Positions 8,699-17,624 of a DNA stretch of 64,000 bases are shown here, one piece after another. The stretch comes from Cytophagales bacterium (GTDB taxonomy: Bacteria > Bacteroidota > Bacteroidia > Cytophagales > Spirosomataceae). Numbering within the stretch: the stretch's first letter is position 1; the number at the start of each line of letters is the position of its first letter. The stretch spans positions 186,001-250,000 of the forward strand of contig JAAFJP010000002.1 of assembly GCA_013298125.1 (NCBI GenBank), in the 5' to 3' direction. The notes below the pieces were generated by a model that did not search any database, was not told the origin of the DNA, and worked only from the letters and a program-made list of their open reading frames with translations. A program made the translations under genes and the position numbers.

Positions 8699-9061
8699 AT
8701 GATTTACAAACTAATAACTCTAATTTCTTCCAAATATACAGCCATTTTTTGGACTGTTTTGATATTCGTCCTCTGCACACTTCCAAGCGAACATTTGCCC
8801 AAAAATAGTGACAAAACCAGCCATTTCTTAGCCTTTGCGGGTTTTACTTTCTTTTGGTTTTTTCAGTCCTCAAAATATTGGTTGATAATCCTGATTGCTG
8901 CAATTTATGGCATTGCTATTGAATTTTGGCAAGGGAGTTTACCTCAATCTTTTCATCGTGGATTTGATTGGTATGATGCCTTGGCGGATAGTATTGGAGG
9001 GATTATTGGACTGCCCATCTGGTTGATTTACAAGAGATTACTTGTGCTTTTTATGCAATAG
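8699..9061 (+). CDS. VanZ family membrane protein
   Basis: 120 residues with four hydrophobic segments. It shows the VanZ signature: KTSHFLAFAGFTFFW (about residues 40-54), then a membrane segment ending GIAIEFWQGSLP, and RGFDWYDALADSIGGIIG (about 90-107), in which the Asp-rich DxxDALADxxG stretch is diagnostic. VanZ-type proteins are small inner-membrane proteins; VanZ itself gives low-level teicoplanin resistance, but the general role in Bacteroidota is unknown and no van genes are present. It is a single gene, divergent from the ATL gene. Confidence 0.88.
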   Translation: MIYKLITLISSKYTAIFWTVLIFVLCTLPSEHLPKNSDKTSHFLAFAGFTFFWFFQSSKYWLIILIAAIYGIAIEFWQGSLPQSFHRGFDWYDALADSIGGIIGLPIWLIYKRLLVLFMQ

Positions 9062-9063
9062 CT

Positions 9064-9165
9064 TATCCTGTCATCCCGACATTAGGAGGGAACTGATTTT
9101 AATTCATCAATAGTTATTTTGAATGTTTACAGACAGTTCCCTCCGAACGTCGGGATGACAGGATA
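9064..9165. repeat. long near-perfect inverted repeat (TATCCTGTCATCCCGAC)
   Basis: Arms 9064-9095 and 9134-9165 pair over 32 nt with two mismatches and leave a 38-nt loop. The element starts three bases after the VanZ stop and has no T tract, so it is more like a mobile palindromic unit than a terminator. The rest of the 349-base gap (9166-9410) is A/T-rich and holds the promoter region of the sigma-factor gene; nothing further is recognised. Confidence 0.85.
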
Positions 9166-9410
9166 GATGAATGCCCAAAATAAATTCTTTCCATAATTAA
9201 CCACAACCATTCCAAGAAATAAAACTTGGAGTCTCTGTGCCTTCGAAGCATTTTCCCTTCTCAAAAAATATTTTAATCTTTTTTCTATTCCGACTAAGGG
9301 TAGGACATCCTTTTTTTGTCTATGCTTTTAAATTTAACAATTCCGATAAAAAATTGAATAAAACAATTTTCATCTACAAGGAATTTAAAATTTTATAATC
9401 AAAAAAACAC

Positions 9411-10067
9411 ATGACTGAAAATTATCTAATCAATTCCAATTTTGATGCTAATCAATCTCCTAATCCCAAACTGAGTAAGGTGATTGACAATGAGTTTTTT
9501 ATCAAACAGGCATTCTTAGAAGATACCAATAAGGGGTTTGAATTACTTTATAACCGCTATTATAAGCCTTTATGTAGTCATGCTGTGCGGTTTGTATATT
9601 CAAAAGATGTAGCAGAGGATATTATCGCTGAGATTTTTTATAATGTCTGGAAGAGTCAAGTTTTTATGAATATTACGGTTTCCTTTCGTTCGTATCTGTT
9701 TACGGCGGTAAGAAATCGTTGTTTTTTATACCTCCAACAAGAATACAATAAAACTACACCCATCGACAATCCTATTTTTCAGTTTCCTGAGCCTAACGAT
9801 GCCCCCGACCAGATACTTTTTTATGATGATTTACAAAGGCAAATTGAACAAGCAATTGCTCAATTGCCTCCGCAATGCCAAAGGGTATTTTTGATGAATC
9901 GTTTTGAAGGAAAAAAATATAAAGAAATTGCCGATGAGCTACAATTAGCCCTCAAAACGGTGGAAGCTCATATCAATAAAGCCCTTGTGCATTTACGAGA
10001 AGTAGTCTTAAATAATCCATCTTTATTTGGGTTAATACTCTGGTTATCAACGTCTTTTAATCTCTAA
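9411..10067 (+). CDS. ECF RNA polymerase sigma factor (SusCD-linked)
   Basis: 218 residues. Region 2 covers about 45-110, with FELLYNRYYKPLCSHAVRFV, DVAEDIIAEIFYNVWKS and the sequence SYLFTAVRNRCFLYL. Region 4 covers about 140-195, with IAQLPPQCQRVFLMNRFEGKKYKEIADELQLALKTVEAHINKAL, a clear helix-turn-helix. This is the ECF group found next to FecR-type anti-sigma factors and TonB transporters in Bacteroidota. It starts the locus and probably directs transcription of the SusC/D/E-F genes when the transporter signals substrate. The anti-sigma gene follows after 21 bases. The roughly 40-residue N-terminal extension is of unknown use. Confidence 0.93.
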   Translation: MTENYLINSNFDANQSPNPKLSKVIDNEFFIKQAFLEDTNKGFELLYNRYYKPLCSHAVRFVYSKDVAEDIIAEIFYNVWKSQVFMNITVSFRSYLFTAVRNRCFLYLQQEYNKTTPIDNPIFQFPEPNDAPDQILFYDDLQRQIEQAIAQLPPQCQRVFLMNRFEGKKYKEIADELQLALKTVEAHINKALVHLREVVLNNPSLFGLILWLSTSFNL

Positions 10068-10088
10068 ATCCATCAAAAAAATTATCAA

Positions 10089-11114
10089 ATGAATTTACTA
10101 AACAAAAATATATTATTTGAACACTTCGCAGGGCGAAGTACCCCTTTGCAAAGAATTATGATTGCAGAGTGGTTACAAATATCTGATAATCAAGAGGTTT
10201 ATTACAAATGGCTGGAAGAATATGAAAATATTTTTCCACAAATAATCACTGAAAAAGACTTAGCGAAAAAGGCTTTCTTCGAGCGAATTGCTGTGGCAGA
10301 AATGAATGATAGTCAGACAGAAGAATTATCAAAAAAAGACTATGCTGAGCCTATCTCTATTTGGAAAAAATCTTGGTTCAGATGGGCGAGTGCTGCGATG
10401 ATTTTTTTGAGTTTGGGATTGACTTTTTATGTGCAACAAGATGACATTTACTACAAAAATTATCACACAGCTTACGGCGAAACTCAATCTGTTCAATTAT
10501 CCGATGGAAGTAGAGTTACTTTAAATGCCAACTCTACGCTTCGTTTAAAGCGTTTTGGCTTTGAGTCAGACTCTGTCAGAGAAGTTTTTTTGGATGGCGA
10601 AGCGGAGTTTTCAGTTGAGCATAAAGCTGATAATCAACGGTTTATCGTAAAAACTTCTCATCAATTAGAAGTAGAAGTTTTGGGGACAGAATTTAGTGTT
10701 TTTGCTCGTGGGCGTGGTTCAAAAGTAGTTTTGACCAAAGGAAAGGTAAAAGTAAACTATGGAGGAGGTAAGAAATCGCAGACGATTATGATGAAACCTG
10801 GCGAATTGGTCTCCTTAGACAAAAAAGGAACGATTGAAGTCAAAGCCGTAGAGAACGTGAAAGTGCATACCGCTTGGAAGTCGCATAGATTTATTTTTGA
10901 TGATACCTCGTTAGAAGAAATCTCTTATCAGATTGAAGAAAACTTTGGAGTAAAAGTTAAAATAAATTCTGCCGATTTAGCCCATAGAACCGTCACAGGC
11001 ACTTTTAGTGCAGAACAAGCCGATGATTTAATAGCTATCCTTCAAGAACTTTTATCCTTAGAATATGAGAAAAATACAGACGGCACGGTGGTGCTTTCTG
11101 AGATTATTGAGTAA
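10089..11114 (+). CDS. FecR family anti-sigma factor
   Basis: 341 residues. The N-terminal cytoplasmic part (1-95) would bind the sigma factor. One membrane span is at about 98-115 (RWASAAMIFLSLGLTFYV). The periplasmic FecR domain follows (about 125-225: TAYGETQSVQLSDGSRVTLNANSTLRL..., VLGTEFSVFA), and a C-terminal DUF4974-like domain (about 265-341: FIFDDTSLEEISYQIEENFGVKV) would contact the signalling domain of the SusC protein. Together with the preceding sigma factor and the STN domain of the next protein this makes a complete three-part surface signalling chain. It is 21 bases downstream of the sigma gene and 38 upstream of susC. Confidence 0.93.
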   Translation: MNLLNKNILFEHFAGRSTPLQRIMIAEWLQISDNQEVYYKWLEEYENIFPQIITEKDLAKKAFFERIAVAEMNDSQTEELSKKDYAEPISIWKKSWFRWASAAMIFLSLGLTFYVQQDDIYYKNYHTAYGETQSVQLSDGSRVTLNANSTLRLKRFGFESDSVREVFLDGEAEFSVEHKADNQRFIVKTSHQLEVEVLGTEFSVFARGRGSKVVLTKGKVKVNYGGGKKSQTIMMKPGELVSLDKKGTIEVKAVENVKVHTAWKSHRFIFDDTSLEEISYQIEENFGVKVKINSADLAHRTVTGTFSAEQADDLIAILQELLSLEYEKNTDGTVVLSEIIE

Positions 11115-11152
11115 AAACTTTCAAAACACAACATCCATTAACCAAACGTTTC

Positions 11153-14100
11153 ATGAAAAAACAATTATTAAAACTCACAGTGATGAGTGGTATGATCGCA
11201 ACAATGTGCTATATACCTACTCCGCTCTCTGCCCAAGTTTTTGCTTATGCTCAAACAAAGCCGAGAGTCGAACGGACAGAAAGTTTGTCTAACCAAATCA
11301 GGCTCAGAGATGCAATTCTTTCTCTCAAAAATCAATTTAATGTAGATATTTTATTTGAAGAAAAGATTGTCATGGGTATTTCGGTTTCGCAAGAGATTCT
11401 GAGTACAGGTAAAAACCTTGAAAAATCATTAGAGGCTTTATTAGTGCCTAATGGCTTGACTTTCAAGAAGGTACGCAAAAATACTTATCTGATTATAGGT
11501 AAAAAATTAGACATCAGTGTAGATTCAAAAGCGGTTTCTACTGAAAATAGTCAGCCACTCAGTAATTCACAAAACGGATTGAAAGAAATTACGAGTTCAG
11601 TTTCTGTGAATATTGACCAGACCGTAAAGGGAAAAGTTCTTGATGAGAAGGGAAACGGACTTCCTGGTGCATCAGTAGTAGTAAAAGGCACATCGAAAGG
11701 TGTTACAACCAACGGAAATGGTGAATTCTCAATTGATGTACCAAGTTCAACGTCTATTTTGGTCGTTACTTTTATTGGTTACAATCCCCAAGAAGTTACC
11801 GTCGGCAATCGCCAAACTATCAACATTTCTATGGCAGAGGATTTGAAAGCTCTTGCTGAGGTTGTAGTAGTGGGTTATGGTACACAAACCAAAAGAGACT
11901 TGACTGGTTCGGTTGATTTGGTTACTTCCAAAGATTTCAATAAAGGTTCAATTGTTTCGGCAGACCAGTTGCTTCAAGGTAAAGCCCCAGGGGTAAGAAT
12001 TACGAACAACGGTGGTCAGCCAGATTCTGAACCTAACATCCGTATTCGTGGGGGTGCGTCTTTGACGGCTAATAATAACCCTTTGATTGTAATCGACGGT
12101 GTGCCGATTGATAATACTAACCCTGCGGGTGTTAAGAACCCTTTGTCGTTGATTAATCCAAATGATATTGAGTCTTTTTCAGTATTGAAAGATGCCTCAG
12201 CAACGGCAATTTACGGTTCGAGAGCTTCCAATGGAGTTATTATCATTACCACTAAAAAAGGCTCTTCGGGACAACCACAGTTTACTTATTCGGGTAATGT
12301 AGCCATCGGAGCTGTTCCAACTACGGTGAAGGTAATGGATGGCAATACTTTTTCGAAATTTATTCAAGAATATGCTCCAAATTATGCTTATTTATTAGGA
12401 ACTGGTGGAGACCCAAGCAAGCCAACTGTACCAGGAACAATCTCGAATACAAACTGGCAGAACCAAATTTTCAGAACATCTATCACAACAGACCATAATT
12501 TGAGTGCGAGAGCAAATCTTTTTGAAAAAGTGCCTTCACGCTTCTCATTCGGCTTTACTCGTGCAGAAGGTTTGGTAAAAACCAGTGATTTAGAGCGTTA
12601 TACAGGTTCTATTAAATTGACACCAACATTGATGGACAAGCATTTGAAAATTGATTTCAATGCAAAAGGTTTGATGTCGAATAAAAACGCCATTGACGAA
12701 GGTGGTGCAATTGGTGGATCGTTATCAATGGATCCAACAAAACCAATTTATTCAAGTGAAAGTGGAAATAGATTTGGTGGATATTATCAGGGAAACTTCT
12801 TGGATGGCAATTTCTTTAAGAAAATAGGTGCTGATAATCCATTAGCAATTTTGGAACAAAGAACTCGCCCTGAAAAAGTAAATAAGCTATTAGGAAATAT
12901 TGAATTTGACTATAAGTTTCATTTCCTTCCAGAACTTAGAGCTGTATTGAACTTAGGTATAGAAACTTCAAAATCAACGATTTCAGAAGTATATTTGGGT
13001 AATGCAATTCAATCATATCAACGGAATCAAACAGCGGGTTTAAATAAGGACAACAACTTTGTTTTCAACCCAGGAGAGAACTATCGTGAAGAACAAACTA
13101 TCTCAAACCGATTACTTGATTTTTACTTAGTCTATAACAAAAAGTTTAACGATGTTATTACAAATTTCACGGCTCAGGGAGGTTATTCATATCAAAACTT
13201 TAATAATGATGGCTTGAAATACAATTATCGTTATAACCCTACATCAGGTAGTAGAGAATTTTTGAACAATGTTCGTTATGTGAATAAATTAAACTTACAA
13301 TCGTTCTTCGGAAGAAGTAATGTGGATTTGTACAACAAATATTTATTTACTTTCACCGTTAGAGCGGATGCTTCTTCATTATTCCCAGAAGGAAATCGTT
13401 GGGGTATTTTCCCAGCCGTTGGTTTTGCTTGGAAACTTAAAGATGAGTCATTCTTGAAAGACTCAAAATCAATTTCTGATTTGAAACTTCGCTTAGGTTG
13501 GGGTGTAACGGGTCAGCAAGACATTACAGGAAGTGCAGGTTATTATCCATACAGACAATTATTTGTAAACGGACAAACAACCAGCCAATACACATTCGGA
13601 GGTCAGAACTATGTTACCTATTCTGCCTTGGCAAACAATCCGAATCTGACTTGGGAAAAAACAACGACATTAAATGCTGGAATTGATTTTGAATTAGTGC
13701 GAAAAGGCTTTATTAGCGGTTCATTAGACGTTTATAATCGTACTTCAACTGATTTATTATTGCTTGCTCCACAACCTCCTGGACAAAACTTAACTAACTT
13801 ATTCGTAACCAATGCGGGAGAATTAGAGAATAAAGGAGTTGAATTAAACTTGCAGGTTGTACCTATTTCAACTAATGATTTTGACTGGACAATCAATGGA
13901 AATGTTGCTTATAATGTTGCTAAAATCAACAATTTGAAGTCTGTTACAACGGTTCAAGCAGATGAATCTTCACTTCCCATACAAACAGGTGTGAAAATTG
14001 GTTATCATACCGTTGGTGAACAACCATATTCAGCTTGGGTGTTTCAACAAGTATATGATAAACAAGGTAATCCAGTACCAGAAGTATTTGTGGACAGAAA

Positions 14101-14611
14101 CGGGGACGATGTGATTGACAACAAAGATCGTTACTACAAAGCAATGAGACCAAATTGGACTTATGGTTTTTCAACAGGGTTTACGTATAAAAACTTAGAT
14201 TTCTCAACTTCTTTTAGAGGACAAATTGGTGGTCAAGTTTACAATGGAATTCAAGTTGCCGCTGGTTCAAGAGAAAGAACATACTTAAATCAAGGACCGT
14301 TCTTGAACAATACACTTGATTTTTATAGTGGTGCAGCAAATCCAGTATTCGAGAGAATCCAAGGAAATCAAGCATTTTCGGATTACTATTTGAGTGACGC
14401 TTCATTCCTAAGATGTGATAACGCAACGGTAGGTTATAAATTTGAGAATATTATCGGTAAAGGCACTAAATTGAGAGTGTATGCTTCGGCAAATAACTTG
14501 TTTTTAGTAACGAGATACAAAGGACAAGACCCTGAAAATTTTAATGCCATTGACAATAACTTTTATCCAAGACCAAGAGTTTATACATTCGGTGTAAATT
14601 TTGATTTTTAA
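11153..14611 (+). CDS. SusC/RagA-type TonB-linked outer membrane transporter with STN signalling domain
   Basis: 1,152 residues. A signal peptide ends near PLSAQ (about 25). An STN/secretin-like domain (about 45-120: LRDAILSLKNQFNVDILFEE...) signals to the anti-sigma factor. Next come a CarboxypepD_reg-like beta sandwich (about 160-235: VKGKVLDEKGNGLPGASVVV) and the SusC linker motif VVVVGYGTQTKRDLTGSV, then the plug (LLQGKAPGVRI, NPLIVIDGVPI, ATAIYGSRASNGVIIITTKKG) and a barrel ending in FGVNFDF. It imports oligosaccharides or other bulky nutrients together with the SusD lid encoded next. The start ATGAAAAAAC at 11153 gives the whole signal peptide. The length is typical of STN-containing members. 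Confidence 0.96.
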   Translation: MKKQLLKLTVMSGMIATMCYIPTPLSAQVFAYAQTKPRVERTESLSNQIRLRDAILSLKNQFNVDILFEEKIVMGISVSQEILSTGKNLEKSLEALLVPNGLTFKKVRKNTYLIIGKKLDISVDSKAVSTENSQPLSNSQNGLKEITSSVSVNIDQTVKGKVLDEKGNGLPGASVVVKGTSKGVTTNGNGEFSIDVPSSTSILVVTFIGYNPQEVTVGNRQTINISMAEDLKALAEVVVVGYGTQTKRDLTGSVDLVTSKDFNKGSIVSADQLLQGKAPGVRITNNGGQPDSEPNIRIRGGASLTANNNPLIVIDGVPIDNTNPAGVKNPLSLINPNDIESFSVLKDASATAIYGSRASNGVIIITTKKGSSGQPQFTYSGNVAIGAVPTTVKVMDGNTFSKFIQEYAPNYAYLLGTGGDPSKPTVPGTISNTNWQNQIFRTSITTDHNLSARANLFEKVPSRFSFGFTRAEGLVKTSDLERYTGSIKLTPTLMDKHLKIDFNAKGLMSNKNAIDEGGAIGGSLSMDPTKPIYSSESGNRFGGYYQGNFLDGNFFKKIGADNPLAILEQRTRPEKVNKLLGNIEFDYKFHFLPELRAVLNLGIETSKSTISEVYLGNAIQSYQRNQTAGLNKDNNFVFNPGENYREEQTISNRLLDFYLVYNKKFNDVITNFTAQGGYSYQNFNNDGLKYNYRYNPTSGSREFLNNVRYVNKLNLQSFFGRSNVDLYNKYLFTFTVRADASSLFPEGNRWGIFPAVGFAWKLKDESFLKDSKSISDLKLRLGWGVTGQQDITGSAGYYPYRQLFVNGQTTSQYTFGGQNYVTYSALANNPNLTWEKTTTLNAGIDFELVRKGFISGSLDVYNRTSTDLLLLAPQPPGQNLTNLFVTNAGELENKGVELNLQVVPISTNDFDWTINGNVAYNVAKINNLKSVTTVQADESSLPIQTGVKIGYHTVGEQPYSAWVFQQVYDKQGNPVPEVFVDRNGDDVIDNKDRYYKAMRPNWTYGFSTGFTYKNLDFSTSFRGQIGGQVYNGIQVAAGSRERTYLNQGPFLNNTLDFYSGAANPVFERIQGNQAFSDYYLSDASFLRCDNATVGYKFENIIGKGTKLRVYASANNLFLVTRYKGQDPENFNAIDNNFYPRPRVYTFGVNFDF

Positions 14612-14634
14612 AATATAAATAAAATATTTTTGAT

Positions 14635-16188
14635 ATGAAAACAATAAAAAATAAATCCATTTGGACCATTCTCTTCACAATATCGTTATTGACAACGTCT
14701 TGTCTTAGTGATTTGAACGTAGATCCAGTTATAGAAAATACGTTTGAGAATCTAATAGCCAAAGACCCAAATGCTGCCAAAGGAATTTTGGCAAAATTGT
14801 ACGCCAGTTATACCTTAGCTGGTAACGAAGGTCCAGATGCGAGTGAACTAAAAGGTGATAACGCAGGTGAATCTCCCTTTTTGAGAGGAATTTTCAACTT
14901 ACAAGAATTAACGACTGATATGGCGAAAAACCGTTGGGGTGATGATGGCTTAGACCAATTAACAACAAATACAAAGTGGGATGAAAACAATAAGTTTTTC
15001 AGATATACCTACAACCGTATTTATTTCACCGTAGCACAGTGTAACAACTTTATCAATGTTATGAAAAAGGTTTCTGTTGCCGAGAAAGATTCATACATTG
15101 CTGAGGCTAAATTTTTGCGTGGATTAGCTTATTTTTATTTAATTGACCTTTATGGTAAAGGTGCATTAATAACAGAAGCTGATTTTGGTAGCACAGAAAA
15201 CAAATCAGAATCAACTCGTAAAGAAATTTTTGATTATGTAGTAACAGATTTGAAAAGTATTGAAGAGCAAATTCCTTTGAAAAACGAATATGGTAGAGCT
15301 AACCGTTCGGCAGTAAGAATGTTATTGGCAAAGTTATACTTGAATGCGGAGGTTTACACAGGTCAGAAGCAGTACGAAGAGGCTTTGACTAATGCTAAAA
15401 AAGTAATTGATGAAGGTGGTTACACACTTGCTGACAAGTATTTGAGTGTTTTCTCGGGAGATAATAATACTTCAACTGAAATTATTTTCCCTTTTGTATG
15501 TGATGCACAGAATAGCCAAAGCTATGGCAATACTACTTACATTACCAACGGTAGTGCCAGTTCAGAGACGATGACTTTAAGTCAGTTTGGCTTACAAGAT
15601 GGTTGGGGTGGACACCGTACTACCAAAGGACTGTATGGTTTATTTGGAAATTTGACTACTTCAACCGACCAAAGAGCCAAGTTATTCTTTACACAAGGGC
15701 ATAGTTACGAAATGGAAGATTACAAAAAATGGTCGGATGGCTATCCTTCAACCAAGTTTAGAAATGCTAATTTCAATGGGACTTCGGTGATTGCTACTTT
15801 CTCGAATGTGGACTTTCCACTTTTCAGAATATCAGATGCGTATTTGATATATGCAGAAGCAGTTTTACGTGGAGCAACAGGTGGTAACGCTGCACAAGCT
15901 CTGACGTATGTAAACGCTATTAGAACCAAGCGTTCGGCAACTGCGATCACAGCATCCGACTTGACTTTGAATTTTATCATAGATGAAAGAGGAAGAGAAC
16001 TTTCTTTTGAAGGACACCGCAGAACGGATTTAATTCGTTTCGGTAAATTTACAGGAAGCTCTTACGTATGGCCTTGGAAAGGCGGAACAGCCTCTGGAAC
16101 TTCGATTCCTGATACTTATAAATTGTTCCCTGTGCCTTTGACTGCCCTACAAGCAAACTCAAAATTATCACAAAACGTAGGTTATTAA
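14635..16188 (+). CDS. SusD/RagB family nutrient-binding lipoprotein
   Basis: 517 residues with a lipoprotein signal: ILFTISLLTTSC puts the lipid-bearing Cys at about residue 22. The SusD N-terminal TPR region is visible (YTYNRIYFTVAQCNNFINVMKK..., EAKFLRGLAYFYLIDLYGKG), as is the conserved C-terminal stretch ALTYVNAIRTKRSATAI..., LNFIIDERGRELSFEGHRRTDLIRFGKF, YKLFPVPLTAL. It sits on the cell surface as the lid of the preceding SusC channel, capturing the ligand. It starts 23 bases after susC, and the tandem order is diagnostic. The ligand is not readable from sequence. Confidence 0.96.
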   Translation: MKTIKNKSIWTILFTISLLTTSCLSDLNVDPVIENTFENLIAKDPNAAKGILAKLYASYTLAGNEGPDASELKGDNAGESPFLRGIFNLQELTTDMAKNRWGDDGLDQLTTNTKWDENNKFFRYTYNRIYFTVAQCNNFINVMKKVSVAEKDSYIAEAKFLRGLAYFYLIDLYGKGALITEADFGSTENKSESTRKEIFDYVVTDLKSIEEQIPLKNEYGRANRSAVRMLLAKLYLNAEVYTGQKQYEEALTNAKKVIDEGGYTLADKYLSVFSGDNNTSTEIIFPFVCDAQNSQSYGNTTYITNGSASSETMTLSQFGLQDGWGGHRTTKGLYGLFGNLTTSTDQRAKLFFTQGHSYEMEDYKKWSDGYPSTKFRNANFNGTSVIATFSNVDFPLFRISDAYLIYAEAVLRGATGGNAAQALTYVNAIRTKRSATAITASDLTLNFIIDERGRELSFEGHRRTDLIRFGKFTGSSYVWPWKGGTASGTSIPDTYKLFPVPLTALQANSKLSQNVGY

Positions 16189-16209
16189 TCAATAAAAAAT
16201 ATATCAACC

Positions 16210-17568
16210 ATGACAACAATACATAACTTTTTAAAGCCTTTGATGCAATCTCATGCAAGATTGTGGGCTTTGATGATGACACTTTTCTTAGTGGCTTGTC
16301 AAGCAGAAGAAGAGAAAGTCATTCTGGACTCCTCAGCGGCTCCTACTATTTCATTATCAAGTGCAACTGTGGTTTTATCAAAAGAAAAGCCAACTGATGC
16401 AGCACTTACAGTTACTTGGGTCGAACCGAATTATGGTTTTGCCTCAGCTCCAACTTATAATTTATTAATTGACAAAAAAGGAGGAGACTTCACAAAGGCA
16501 ATCAATGTTGCGGCTGGGAAAGAACTAAAAAAAGTATTCACGAATCTCGAATTGAATACAATTTTATTGAGTTTGGGTTTACCAGCAGGAAGTGCCAGTG
16601 ATGTAGATATGAAAGTAATGTCTGTTTTAGCAGCTAAGACTACTGCTGGTTCAGCGGTTTCAACGTTGAAGGCAACGCCTTATTCAACCAAATTAGACCT
16701 CAGTACAACTTGGGGTGTGGTAGGAAGTGCGGCTAATGATTGGGGTGCAAGACCTGATTTGCCATTCTATAAAACATCAGTAGCCAATGAATTTGTGGCG
16801 TATGTTACTTTGATTGATGGAGAAATTAAATTCCGCCAAAACAATGATTGGACGGTTAATTTGGGTTCTAATAAAGGTTCAACAAGTACAACTGCTCTTA
16901 ATGGTGATAATATTGCTGTGAAAGCAGGTTCGTACAAAATCACGTTGAATCCTGTAGCTAATACTTACAAGATAGAAAAATTCTCTTGGGGTGTTGTGGG
17001 AAGTGCCGCTAATGATTGGGGTGCAACGCCAGATTTACCTTTAATGTACGACCCAACGGTTGATTATTGGAGAGGTGTCGTAACGTTGAAAGACGGAGAA
17101 ATGAAAATTAGAGCCAACAACGACTGGGGAACAAACTTTGGTGGCTCAGGCGGAAGATTGGTAGCTGGTGGTGATAATATTGCCGTGAAGAAGGGAACTT
17201 ACTTAATCACCGCAGATTTCAAAAACTTGAAATATACCATCACTCCTTATGCACCATGGGGAATCGTGGGTGCTGCAACAATCACAGGTTGGGGAGAGAA
17301 ACCAGACCAAAAATTCACTTATGATTTATCAACAGAAACGTGGGTAATTAAAGGAATTGTCTTGAAAGCTGATCAGTTCAAATTCCGTTTGAATGATGAT
17401 TGGGGAACAAACTTTGGAACAACTGCCTCATCAGCACAAGCCATTGGAACATCAGGCGGATTGAAACCAGGTGGAGAAAACTTCATTGCGGTTGCAGGTA
17501 CTTATGATTTTGAACTTGATTTGAAGGATGCCAGTAAGCCCACTTATAAAGCAACAAAAGTTAAATAA
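16210..17568 (+). CDS. SusE/SusF-like outer membrane glycan-binding protein
   Basis: 452 residues. A lipoprotein-type signal is present (LMMTLFLVACQAEEE, Cys near 31; the first 15 residues may be excess). A SusE-type Ig-like N-terminal domain (about 45-150: ATVVLSKEKPTDAALTVTWVEPNYGFASAPTYNLLID) is followed by three tandem beta domains, each starting WGVVGSAANDWG, WGVVGSAANDWG or WGIVGAATITGWG (about 174, 260, 352) and each with a FRQNNDW/IRANNDWGTNFG/FRLNDDWGTNFG segment. In characterised SusE/F the equivalent domains bind starch through aromatic residues, so an alpha-glucan ligand is a reasonable inference. It is the last gene of the locus, followed by a terminator. Confidence 0.9.
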   Translation: MTTIHNFLKPLMQSHARLWALMMTLFLVACQAEEEKVILDSSAAPTISLSSATVVLSKEKPTDAALTVTWVEPNYGFASAPTYNLLIDKKGGDFTKAINVAAGKELKKVFTNLELNTILLSLGLPAGSASDVDMKVMSVLAAKTTAGSAVSTLKATPYSTKLDLSTTWGVVGSAANDWGARPDLPFYKTSVANEFVAYVTLIDGEIKFRQNNDWTVNLGSNKGSTSTTALNGDNIAVKAGSYKITLNPVANTYKIEKFSWGVVGSAANDWGATPDLPLMYDPTVDYWRGVVTLKDGEMKIRANNDWGTNFGGSGGRLVAGGDNIAVKKGTYLITADFKNLKYTITPYAPWGIVGAATITGWGEKPDQKFTYDLSTETWVIKGIVLKADQFKFRLNDDWGTNFGTTASSAQAIGTSGGLKPGGENFIAVAGTYDFELDLKDASKPTYKATKVK

Positions 17569-17590
17569 AGTTTAATAAATGGTTAGTGAT

Positions 17591-17624
17591 AAAACTGCAT
17601 AATGTTTGTTATGCAGTTTTTTTT
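17591..17624. terminator. intrinsic terminator of the Sus locus
   Basis: Hairpin CTGCATAA-loop-TTATGCAG flanked by AAAA on the left and eight Ts on the right. It overlaps the last bases of the convergent AraC gene and should work for both. Confidence 0.92.

Noticed and set aside
9411-17568. Full polysaccharide utilisation locus including enzymes
   Set aside because: No glycoside hydrolase, lyase or esterase was found between 9.4 and 19 kb, so only a transport and sensing locus is claimed.
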